Assembly (NCBI GenBank): GCA_012839295.1
Contig: DUNO01000049.1
Coordinates: forward strand, 1-64,000
Direction of reading: 5' to 3'
Length of the DNA: 64,000 nucleotides
Origin: Clostridiales bacterium
GTDB lineage: Bacteria; Bacillota; Clostridia; Lachnospirales; Lachnospiraceae
Part shown: positions 8,277 through 15,673 of the stretch, one piece after another
Layout: each line of letters begins with the position of its first letter
Position numbering within the stretch: position 1 is the first letter of the stretch
The notes under the pieces: model-generated
Seen by the model: only the letters and a program-made list of their open reading frames with translations
The model's database searches: none
Told to the model about the DNA's origin: nothing
Position numbers and translations under genes: made by a program

Positions 8277-8300
8277 TTTTATGCATAATTATGCATAAAA
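8277..8300. other. 24-bp perfect palindrome at the element junction
   Basis: Twelve bases (TTTTATGCATAA) are followed by their exact reverse complement, with no loop. It starts within two bases of where the rlmD-end repeat stops matching, at what would be the left end of the rph cassette. The place suggests a recombinase or accessory-protein site, though a regulator operator is also possible. It is not followed by a T-run, so it is not a normal terminator. Confidence 0.7.
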
Positions 8301-8428
8301 ATTGTATATATCGACTGATATAACCGTCATATCCCATGATTTTGTATAAAGATATATGTCATCTTTTTTATACACTCAAGGGTAGGTTGAAACCATTATA
8401 ATTGTACTTCGTTAACGTTGCTTTATTG

Positions 8429-8671
8429 TTATTCATGTAGAATAATGGGTATCGTAAAGTTGAATGTCGTTATGGTATTCGGAATGCTTTCAACCTGTAT
8501 TTCGCCTCCATGACCCTCGATAACCCTCTTACATATGACAAGCCCAAGTCCCGCGCCGCCGTAATTACGGGAGCGTGATTTTTCAGCACGATACAAATGC
8601 TCAAACACATGCGGCAAGTCCTCCGGCGATATGCCGGAACCGTTATCCGACACCGAAACGGTAAGATACAC
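8429..8671 (-). pseudogene. Truncated sensor histidine kinase (catalytic domain only)
   Basis: About 80 residues with the end of a HATPase domain: DNGSGI (G1 box), VFEHLYRAEKSRS (F box) and GGAGLGLVICKRVIEGHGG (G2 box). The sensor, HAMP and phospho-accepting His regions are missing, and an in-frame stop lies just upstream of the GTG. It starts 38 nt after the rph stop, so the 5' part was lost when the rph block was joined here. A remnant; the lost kinase probably belonged to an element regulatory or resistance module. Confidence 0.8.
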
Positions 8672-8708
8672 TATAGCGGGCTATACTGTTAAAAACATAT
8701 CTTCCCCA

Positions 8709-11366
8709 TTATAGGATTTCTACATACCCTTCTGTTCCATGTACGCGGATTCGCTGCCCATCCTTTATCAGTTTGGTGGCATTTTGTACTCCGACAACTG
8801 CCGGTATACCATATTCACGTGCTATAACTGCTCCATGGGTCATCAGTCCGCCGACTTCTGTAATTAGACCTTTTATGGATACAAACAATGGTGTCCAGCT
8901 AGGGTCAGTAAAGGTGGTGACTAATATATCCCCTTCTTCCAGATCAGCATCCTCCATGTTTAAGATGACACGTGCACGTCCCTCAATAACTCCGGAGGAA
9001 ACAGGCAAACCTGCAATTGCACCGGTTGGGATATTTTCCCGTCTGTACTCGCCTGTAATGATTTCACCATCAGACGTCATAACGCGTGGTGGAGTTAGTT
9101 TTTCATATAACTTGTACTCCTCTTTTCGCTTGTTGATGATCTGGCAATCCGCTTTTTTTATGCGTACTACTTCTCGTAGTTCTTCGAAAGTCAGGTAATA
9201 GATATCTTCTTTTTCATGAATTACATTTACCTGTACGAGTCGTTCCGCTTCTTTCAGTAATGCCTGCTTATAAACGAAGTAGCGGCTATCCATATCGTAT
9301 TTTGGATATTCACGATAACCGATAAAATTCCGGAGTAAACCGATCATTTGTTTGGTTTCTTCGGCCTTTTGTTCACCATCCGGCAGTTGCTTCAACCGTT
9401 CTAATAACTCCTGTTCTTTTTTCAAAGCTTCCTGCTGCCCCTGCACAAATTTCCGTTTGCCGGCATTAAGTTCAAAGTTTTTGATGTTGCTGAGAATCAT
9501 GGGGACAAGTATAGTTGGTTTTTCACTCCATCGGGTTTTAGTAATATCAATTTCGCCGACACATCGCATTCCATATTTGTTAAGGTAAGACAAGATTGCG
9601 TCTTGGGTTTCCTGTCCGCCATCAAACTTAACCAGTTCATTCAGAAAGTTATCATCTTTTACATGTTGCAAGTAATCAATTACTTCTGGATAAGGACGGA
9701 TCACATCTGCAACATCCAACAACGCCAGACCCATTTCCGAAGTGATATTGTTCGGCACAGATTGAGAAATGGTGTCTGCTGCGTTTTTTTCGCCCAGCCA
9801 TCCCTTCATTTTTTCATTGACCCAAGAGGTCGCATTTAAAGCAGCCATAATCACAGCCGAACTTTGCGGGTCAAATAAGCTCTTCTTTAACTGCTGGATA
9901 TCGTCCAGAATAAAATCTAATAACTCTGATCCGGATTTTGTCTGGATGTTATGCTTTAATTCTTCTATAGATGTTTTACTGCGCTTAATCAAATCAGAGA
10001 CGATTTCCGGATCGTTTTCGATATGTGCTTGAAATCCCGCAGGTGAAATATCTTTACTGCTTTTACCTTCCTGTTCTTCCTTTTCATTTGTCAATAATTT
10101 TATAAAATCTCGCTCTATTATGGTCATGAGTGCATCTTTTTTGAGCGGATCGTGTTGTCCCATGGTATCTAATAAAGCTTCTCTGCTTTTAGGGGAAGCT
10201 AAGATAGGTGCAACATCAACAAACAACCTTCCACCAGCTCTAAATCTTGATCCAAGAGATGTTAACTCAAATAACGACATTCCCAATGGCTTCAAGGGAT
10301 CGGTCATCATTTGCTGGTGACCTACAGATATATAAATGTGGCTTTCCTGGTCATTCGCTTCAGGAATGGGATATAAAGTAGTGATCGGACGGCTCTGGAC
10401 AATATAGAATGTATCATCAGCCAAACACCATTCAATGTCCTGGGGGCAGCCGAAATGCTCTTCGATCTTTCTGCCCATGCGCTCAAGCTGCAAAATCTGC
10501 TCAGACCTCAGTACCTGCATATTCTGCCTCTCACGCTCCAACTCCTGTTTTTTTGTGCCACCATCCTTTACGGCATAAATAGCCAGTTTCTTGGTAGATA
10601 TCTTCTTATCGACAACCTTGCCGTCACGTACTTTATAGATATCAGCATTCACCAGGCCGAAGACTAAGGCTTCACCAAGGCCGAAGCCAGCATCAATAGA
10701 TAACACCTTCCTATTGTTCGTTACGGGATCGGCAGTAAACATTATTCCTGACGCCTGCGAGAAAACCATCCTCTGAACAACCACAGACAGATAGACTTTA
10801 CGGTGGTCAAAGCTGTTTTGAAGGCGATAGGTTACTGCCCTCTCGGTAAACAGCGATGCCCAGCACTTTCTGATGTGCTTTAGGATTTCCTCCCTACCGA
10901 TAATATTCAGATACGTGTCCTGTTGGCCTGCAAAGGAGGCTGTAGGTAAATCCTCTGCAGTTGCGCTGGATCTTATTGCATAGGCATTTTTTTCACCAAG
11001 CCTGGAAAGAATGTTGGTAATCTCTTCATGAATAACTTCAGGGACAATAATCTCTTCGATGACCCTGCGAATCTCACCGCTAAGTTCAGCGATTTTATCC
11101 CTGGTTGCTTGGTCGAGCAGCAAAAGCGATTTTCTTTTGCGACCAGACCGGTCCTCCACCTTTAAAAGCGATAACTGATCAAGCAACTTATTAATTGACG
11201 ACGTTCCCCCAATGACTCTTTTAAAGGCTTCAGTAGAAATACAGAAGCCATCTGGTACGAATATTCCTTCAATTCTGGAAAGTTCCCCAAGGTTTGCGCC
11301 TTTACCTCCAACAACCATGAGTTTTGATTTGTCAATATCCTGAAAATCAAGAACATAGGAACTCAT
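8709..11366 (-). CDS. rph: Rifampin phosphotransferase
   Basis: 885 residues from the ATG at 11366, with AAAGGTGG 7 nt upstream (the frame is open to 11384). Order of domains: ATP-grasp PEP-synthase-like N-terminus (VGGKGANLGELS, RSSATAEDLPTASFAGQQDT, QASGIMFTADPVTNNR, DIEWCLADDTFYIVQSRPI), a central rifamycin-binding region with no PEP-synthase counterpart, and a C-terminal swivelling His domain (GGLMTHGAVIAREYGIPAVV) with the catalytic His near residue 844. The length and the C-terminal HGTEGY.EIL ending match Listeria-type RPH rather than pyruvate phosphate dikinase or PEP synthase. RPH phosphorylates the C21 hydroxyl of rifamycins using ATP, giving AMP and phosphate, and so confers resistance. 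It is last in a three-gene unit. Confidence 0.9.
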   Translation of the reverse strand: MSSYVLDFQDIDKSKLMVVGGKGANLGELSRIEGIFVPDGFCISTEAFKRVIGGTSSINKLLDQLSLLKVEDRSGRKRKSLLLLDQATRDKIAELSGEIRRVIEEIIVPEVIHEEITNILSRLGEKNAYAIRSSATAEDLPTASFAGQQDTYLNIIGREEILKHIRKCWASLFTERAVTYRLQNSFDHRKVYLSVVVQRMVFSQASGIMFTADPVTNNRKVLSIDAGFGLGEALVFGLVNADIYKVRDGKVVDKKISTKKLAIYAVKDGGTKKQELERERQNMQVLRSEQILQLERMGRKIEEHFGCPQDIEWCLADDTFYIVQSRPITTLYPIPEANDQESHIYISVGHQQMMTDPLKPLGMSLFELTSLGSRFRAGGRLFVDVAPILASPKSREALLDTMGQHDPLKKDALMTIIERDFIKLLTNEKEEQEGKSSKDISPAGFQAHIENDPEIVSDLIKRSKTSIEELKHNIQTKSGSELLDFILDDIQQLKKSLFDPQSSAVIMAALNATSWVNEKMKGWLGEKNAADTISQSVPNNITSEMGLALLDVADVIRPYPEVIDYLQHVKDDNFLNELVKFDGGQETQDAILSYLNKYGMRCVGEIDITKTRWSEKPTILVPMILSNIKNFELNAGKRKFVQGQQEALKKEQELLERLKQLPDGEQKAEETKQMIGLLRNFIGYREYPKYDMDSRYFVYKQALLKEAERLVQVNVIHEKEDIYYLTFEELREVVRIKKADCQIINKRKEEYKLYEKLTPPRVMTSDGEIITGEYRRENIPTGAIAGLPVSSGVIEGRARVILNMEDADLEEGDILVTTFTDPSWTPLFVSIKGLITEVGGLMTHGAVIAREYGIPAVVGVQNATKLIKDGQRIRVHGTEGYVEIL

Positions 11367-11469
11367 ATATTTTCCACCTTTCACAATTTTTCATTGATAA
11401 TTTTGATGACATCCTTCAAGCTAAAACGATTTGCCGGCGTATCGTACTAGTCTATGTCATGCTATATCT

Positions 11470-12834
11470 CTATACTTCCAACATAGCTACTGCTTGCTTA
11501 ATCAAATCTTGCTGCTTCTCTGGAAGCATAGCAAGGAACTTTTGTAGACACTCACATAGTTCAATTTCGCTTTCCCTTAGCTCATATCGGTCTAATACAG
11601 AAGGCATAGGATGTTTTTTAACCAGTGCTGCAATTTCAGCAGGGTTTAACTCACTAAGAATGCTAAGAGTTTCTTCTTCGTAAAGCTCTGCATCCAATAA
11701 AATATCCTCTAAGTCCGCAAGGGAGTGAATTTCACTTTTAATCAGGGCTTTCTTGTCTTTTAGATAGCGGCATTGCATAATTTCTTCTATGACCTTACGA
11801 TATTTTTTATCGTCCATCTTCTCTCCAAAGGAGAAGATGAGCTTCGTGTTATTTTCAGGATATTTGGGGAGGATGAACACACGATCCAATGTTTGCAGCA
11901 GGACTGCTTTTTCTATTGCTGTAGCAATTTGAGGTAGGCTGCCGACCAGATACCTTTTTAGGGGCTCGGTCAGCTCCATCAGTGCGCTCAGCCGACCTAC
12001 TGCTTCCATGATAATTTCATCGATTTCAGTTCTTGTTTTTCCACGAAACAAATCACTCAGAATTTTTGTGGAAGAAGGTACCATCTCCAGTCTATAAGCA
12101 TCCCGGCCGGAAAGGATGCATCCGATTGCCGCAGATAACACCGGCTCATAAATATTAAAGAGGAAATGTTCATAATGCTCATCGTATCCACAAAGTAGAT
12201 GATGCACATCCTCAGCAGGGAATTGAGCGCAAAATAGATTTTCGTAATAGATGCACTCTAAATACTTCTGAATAAACTCGATCCCAGCCAACTGTTCCAT
12301 CATATGATGAACAGGATAATCTGCAGTGATATGGATTTCCTGTGCGGCAAATTCCGGGTAATATAGCTTGAAAAAATCTTCTATGCCGTCCACTATTACG
12401 GATCGGTAATACACGTTTCCGGTTTGCACCAAATTACCCATAATTGAAGAGTGAAGCATTTTTGCTGACTTTATCAGTCGGTCAATACGCTTACGTCCGT
12501 TTTGATACAGAACATATATTCCGTCTTTTTGCATAACTGCCACTGCTTCATCCGGGTTAGGATAAGTTTTCAACCATACACCAATGGTGAACATAATTGA
12601 GGTTAGAAGACTCTGTGCTGCTTCTACTTGGATCGAGCTGCTGCCCCCGCTATTATACCTCTCAGTTTGCTTTGCCAAAAGTGATAGGCAGTCAAATTGT
12701 ATTTTTTCAAGCTGTATGTCTGACAACATCCCCGACATATATGCTTGCTCAAGTAAAGTTTGGAAATAGTATTCACTGCTTAATGTTCCCCCTTTGATTC
12801 TGCTGATCTTTTCAATACCCCTCGTATTCATCAT
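11470..12834 (-). CDS. Uncharacterised helical protein (DUF6179-like)
   Basis: 454 residues. I chose the ATG at 12834, with GAGGAGG just upstream, over the longer frame from 12978; this still overlaps the preceding gene by 23 nt, so translation is coupled. The sequence is soluble, almost wholly helical, with many Tyr, Leu and Met and no obvious catalytic motif. The C-terminus (LPEKQQDLIKQAV) is short and helical. From memory it resembles the family named DUF6179, seen next to DUF6323 proteins; I could not check this. It sits between its DUF6323-like partner and rph. Possible jobs are sensing of the drug or RNA polymerase state, but there is no direct sign of either. Confidence 0.65.
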   Translation of the reverse strand: MMNTRGIEKISRIKGGTLSSEYYFQTLLEQAYMSGMLSDIQLEKIQFDCLSLLAKQTERYNSGGSSSIQVEAAQSLLTSIMFTIGVWLKTYPNPDEAVAVMQKDGIYVLYQNGRKRIDRLIKSAKMLHSSIMGNLVQTGNVYYRSVIVDGIEDFFKLYYPEFAAQEIHITADYPVHHMMEQLAGIEFIQKYLECIYYENLFCAQFPAEDVHHLLCGYDEHYEHFLFNIYEPVLSAAIGCILSGRDAYRLEMVPSSTKILSDLFRGKTRTEIDEIIMEAVGRLSALMELTEPLKRYLVGSLPQIATAIEKAVLLQTLDRVFILPKYPENNTKLIFSFGEKMDDKKYRKVIEEIMQCRYLKDKKALIKSEIHSLADLEDILLDAELYEEETLSILSELNPAEIAALVKKHPMPSVLDRYELRESEIELCECLQKFLAMLPEKQQDLIKQAVAMLEV

Positions 12835-13321
12835 ATTCCGCCTCCTCGTCCTCATCCAATTCGATAATATCGTCTGAATAATCCGGAGCATAACCATATC
12901 GCAAATTTCGAGCAAGCTTATAGAGTTCCCGCTCCGATAGCAGTTCAAGAGAACCTTGGCATATTCCATTAAAAGCATTTTTCATGTATTTGATCAAGTC
13001 GTCATCGCTCATCAGATCAAGTGTTTCGTTCTTGTAATGATAAAATATTTCTAAAAGTTCATGCAAGGTTTCTTCATAGTTATGCATTGAAAGATAAGGT
13101 GAGTCGCAAAATTCGTTTATTATCTTGTCAATCACACCGCCACCGAATTCGATACGACCATTTCCCTTTAATGCAAAGGATCGAGTTTCAACCAATGCAA
13201 GTGCCTGTGCCTCTGTCAGAACAAGACTAAATTTCGAAGTCAGGTCATTGCATTTCATTACTTCATTGACAGCCTGCTTTTTTACCAGAGCGCCACTAAT
13301 CAAGGATAATTCAAAGGCCAT
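12812..13321 (-). CDS. Uncharacterised acidic protein (DUF6323-like)
   Basis: 169 residues, ATG at 13321 with AGGAGG upstream, first gene of the rph unit. The N-terminal part is mixed (FSLVLTEAQALALVETRSFA, then GRIEFGGGVIDKIINEF), the middle is helical, and the last 25 residues are extremely acidic and Tyr-rich (IELDEDEEAEYDEYEGY). An acidic tail like this may mimic nucleic acid or contact a basic surface such as RNA polymerase, but that is speculation. It resembles the family I recall as DUF6323. A consensus promoter lies 96 nt upstream. Confidence 0.65.
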   Translation of the reverse strand: MAFELSLISGALVKKQAVNEVMKCNDLTSKFSLVLTEAQALALVETRSFALKGNGRIEFGGGVIDKIINEFCDSPYLSMHNYEETLHELLEIFYHYKNETLDLMSDDDLIKYMKNAFNGICQGSLELLSERELYKLARNLRYGYAPDYSDDIIELDEDEEAEYDEYEGY

Positions 13322-13351
13322 AAAAACACCTCCTTATTTTTAAAAATGGTA

Positions 13352-13380
13352 TTGACAACTCAAGTTAAATATGATATAAT
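13352..13380 (+). promoter_or_regulatory. Perfect consensus sigma-A promoter, rightward
   Basis: TTGACA (13352-13357), 17-bp spacer, TATAAT (13375-13380). It reads away from the rph unit, toward a 260-nt stretch without a gene and a terminator. It faces the leftward promoter at 13417-13445, and the predicted start sites lie only about 20 bp apart in a converging arrangement. Confidence 0.8.
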
Positions 13381-13416
13381 TAAAATGTTGAATTGTATAT
13401 TTTTTTACAACTATAC

Positions 13417-13445
13417 ATTATATAATCATTATTTTTTATTGTCAA
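13417..13445 (-). promoter_or_regulatory. Perfect consensus sigma-A promoter of the rph unit
   Basis: On the minus strand: TTGACA (13440-13445), 17-bp spacer, TATAAT (13417-13422). Predicted start near 13410, giving a leader of about 90 nt before the 12812-13321 gene. This is an unusually strong promoter for an accessory gene. It faces the rightward promoter at 13352-13380, so the two should interfere. Confidence 0.8.
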
Positions 13446-13649
13446 TATTAAGCGAGCTATTTTTATGGCTTGCTTTTTATCTTTTATAAAACGATACATA
13501 GCTTATTCGGAATAAAGGAGATAAAAAAAGTAGCCGCTCTTTAAAAAATGCTTTTTGGAAAATAAAAAAGGGGAATTCTTTAGAAAATTGTAGGTCCTCA
13601 TTTTATTACTTGGTACCAGAAAGACACTTTGGCTTATGACCTATTTATA

Positions 13650-13690
13650 AAAAACAAAGGCATCATTACCATCTCTGTACCTTTGTTTTT
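13650..13690. terminator. Bidirectional terminator hairpin
   Basis: AAAAACAAAGG (13650-13660) pairs perfectly with CCTTTGTTTTT (13680-13690), so both strands carry a U-run. It separates the rph promoter region from the rlmD end. Confidence 0.75.
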
Positions 13691-13738
13691 TATATATGAA
13701 ATTGTATTATAACGGATATATCTCCCTGGCTTTCCCTT

Positions 13739-13923
13739 GTCATCTATAAAAACCCCTCAAAAATCAGTCCAAAAAATGCAGTTTTTGACCCCGATTTTTG
13801 CCCTTTTTTTGCTCCAAAACCACTATATGTAGTGGTCAAAGTGCCTTATTTGCTCTTCAAACCACTATTCGTCATCAGAATTATACTCTCAACATGACTA
13901 GTCCAAGCAAACATATCCACCGG
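13739..13923. repeat. Right copy of the rlmD-end repeat (att-like junction)
   Basis: Partner of 8091-8275, same orientation. Part of it is the functional 3' end of rlmD (13846-13923); the rest is the terminator (AAAAATCGGGG folding on TGATTTTT on the minus strand) and downstream sequence. The identical 23-bp block is 13871-13893, and the ACCACTA/TAGTGGT inverted repeat is kept. Confidence 0.85.
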
Positions 13924-15669
13924 CACCGCCCTCTGCGCCTGATATCCCTTCTTCTTAAAATACCCCAGATCCCTCTCCAAAGTCACCGGATTACAAGACA
14001 CATACACTACCTTCCCCGGCCGCAACACAGCTACCGCATCCATAAACTTCTCCGTGATCCCAGCCCGTGGCGGATCCATAAATACAACATCAACCTTTTC
14101 CCCCTGCTGCGCCATCTGAACCATAAATTCACTTGCATCATTCTGATAAAACTCAATATTCTTAGCATTATTCCTCTTCGCATTAATAACAGCATCCTTA
14201 ACCGCGTCCTTATTCAGCTCAACACCAATCACCTTTTTCACTTTATCAGAAGCAATAATCCCAATCGTTCCAATCCCGCAGTAAGCATCTACTACCGTCT
14301 CTGTCCCCGTAAGTCCCGCAAATTCAATTGCCTTGCCATACAAAACCTCTGTCTGAACCGGATTAACCTGATAGAAAGATTTTGCAGAAATACGAAATAC
14401 CTTCCCACACAAAGAATCCTCTATATATCCCTTGCCGTAAACCACCTGCTCTTTTTCTCCCAATACCATGCTTGTGTCCTTATCATTGACATTGAGTATA
14501 ACTGTCGTGATTTCCGGGTGCAGCTTCCGTAATGCCTTCACGAAATTATTTTTCGAAGGCATGATCGGTGAAGCCAATACAAGAACCACCATGATTTCAC
14601 CGCTGGTAAAACCGGTACGGATCATGACATGACGGAGCAGACCATAGCCGGTGTCCTCATCATAGGTCTTGATTTTAAAGGATTTTAGCATCCCTCTGAT
14701 AGAGGCAATGATTTCATCTGCCTTCTGATTATGGATCATGCACTTATCAATTGCAATTACCCGGTGGGTGCCCTCTTCATAAACACCCGAGATCGGATTC
14801 CCTTTTCTGTCATGATCAAATACAACATGCACCTTGTTCCGATAGTTCATCGGATTTTTCATGCCGATGATAGGCTCCACCCGGCAGAAATCTTTCAGCA
14901 AATCCTCCACTGTTTTCTGTTTATTCTTCAGCTCTGCTTCATAGCTTTGTTCAAGAATATTGCAGCCTCCGCATTCCCTAAGGTATGGACATACGGTTTT
15001 TCTCTTTCCAACCTCTTCCGTTGTCTCTTTTCCCCTTTTTCCAGGATCATATTTATTCAGTTTCGCTCCCGGTCTCCCTCTTTCGCCGAATTTCACTCCC
15101 CTTTCCTGTTCTATCGCCTTCTTCTGCTCCGGTGTAAAATCTTCATAACCACCAAAATCATCACTAAATCGGCTGGCCTTGCCATGCGTTACCTCCAAAG
15201 CTTTTTTCCTGCCAGCTTCATTTTTCTTATTCAATGGGATTTTCTTATAACCAGGGTCAGCTACTGATTTATCACCCGCTGTCTTCTTATATCGTTCCTT
15301 CGACTTCCCTGTCGTTCCTTTTTCTTGCTGATCCTTTGTCCGGTACCCCGTTTCTTGATATCTTCTTCCCTGCTGCCCCTTCTCCCTAAACTCTTCTTGA
15401 TATCCTTTTCCTTGCTGCGCTTTTTCCCTGGGCACCCTTTTCAAACCAGCCTCATTATGTGCACCGGAATCCTGCTTGCCCATTTCATATCTTTCATATT
15501 GCTCAAAGTCCATTTTCCTAAACCTATTAAAATCCTCTTTTAAGGCACCGTTTCCCAAGGAAGCGGAAGGTTTTACCCTGCCAGAGCTTGTCTTCTTTAT
15601 CCCCTTCTTTTTATCATCCTTCTTCTTATCATCCTTCTTCTTATCATCCTTCTTCTTACCATCTTTCAT
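13846..15669 (-). CDS. rlmD: 23S rRNA (uracil-5)-methyltransferase, RlmD/RumA type, with Lys-rich N-terminal extension
   Basis: 607 residues from the ATG at 15669, 5 nt after the upstream stop with GGAG in the end of that gene. Residues about 1-240 are a low-complexity, basic, probably disordered extension (KKDDKKK repeats, many Gln/Lys/Gly) absent from usual RlmD. The enzyme proper follows: the 4Fe-4S motif CPYLRECGGC with CMIHN, the SAM site VVDAYCGIGTIGI, VVFMDPPRAG, and the catalytic VYVSCNPVTLERDL. It methylates uracil C5 in 23S rRNA with SAM. The last 25 codons are the integration target duplicated at 8198-8275. The extension may be an RNA-binding tail; it begins with a 15-bp slippage repeat. 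Confidence 0.9.
   Translation of the reverse strand: MKDGKKKDDKKKDDKKKDDKKKGIKKTSSGRVKPSASLGNGALKEDFNRFRKMDFEQYERYEMGKQDSGAHNEAGLKRVPREKAQQGKGYQEEFREKGQQGRRYQETGYRTKDQQEKGTTGKSKERYKKTAGDKSVADPGYKKIPLNKKNEAGRKKALEVTHGKASRFSDDFGGYEDFTPEQKKAIEQERGVKFGERGRPGAKLNKYDPGKRGKETTEEVGKRKTVCPYLRECGGCNILEQSYEAELKNKQKTVEDLLKDFCRVEPIIGMKNPMNYRNKVHVVFDHDRKGNPISGVYEEGTHRVIAIDKCMIHNQKADEIIASIRGMLKSFKIKTYDEDTGYGLLRHVMIRTGFTSGEIMVVLVLASPIMPSKNNFVKALRKLHPEITTVILNVNDKDTSMVLGEKEQVVYGKGYIEDSLCGKVFRISAKSFYQVNPVQTEVLYGKAIEFAGLTGTETVVDAYCGIGTIGIIASDKVKKVIGVELNKDAVKDAVINAKRNNAKNIEFYQNDASEFMVQMAQQGEKVDVVFMDPPRAGITEKFMDAVAVLRPGKVVYVSCNPVTLERDLGYFKKKGYQAQRAVPVDMFAWTSHVESIILMTNSGLKSK
15606..15662 (-). repeat. 15-bp in-frame tandem repeat in rlmD
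   Basis: Nearly four copies of a 15-bp unit (minus strand GATGATAAGAAGAAG) encode DDKKK repeats just after the start of RlmD. The period is a multiple of three, so slippage changes the tail length without breaking the frame. Confidence 0.8.
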
Positions 15670-15673
15670 CACA

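Larger units (their letters stand above)
13387..13690 (+). ncRNA. Possible small RNA from the rightward promoter
   Basis: Predicted from the consensus promoter at 13352-13380 and the hairpin with T-run at 13650-13690; the transcript would be about 300 nt. The only ribosome site-like element (AAAGGAGAT, near 13515) leads to no ORF longer than a few codons. Its first 20 nt or so are antisense to the rph-unit leader, so it could repress or time that unit. No known RNA family recognised. Confidence 0.35.
8276..13893. mobile_element. Putative cis-mobilizable element (CIME) carrying rph
   Basis: About 5.6 kb bounded by two copies of the rlmD 3' end in the same orientation. Contents are a histidine-kinase remnant, rph, two linked unknown genes and a promoter/ncRNA region; there is no integrase or transfer gene. 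An element flanked by attachment-type repeats but without a recombinase fits the definition of a CIME, and the neighbouring leftward element may be a relative that supplied the enzyme. Exact ends inside the 23-bp identical blocks (8223-8245, 13871-13893) cannot be fixed from one genome. Confidence 0.6.

Noticed and set aside
8709-11366. Phosphoenolpyruvate synthase or pyruvate phosphate dikinase
   Set aside because: The ATP-grasp and His domains are shared, but the C-terminal PEP/pyruvate barrel is missing, the His domain is at the very end, and the total length and ending match rifampin phosphotransferase.
13515-13560. Leader peptide in the rightward transcript
   Set aside because: AAAGGAGAT is followed by an ATG only about 30 nt on, giving five codons (MLFGK); spacing and length are not convincing.
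14731-15267. 178-codon plus-strand ORF
   Set aside because: Antisense to rlmD across the Fe-S and RNA-binding region; a shadow of codon bias.
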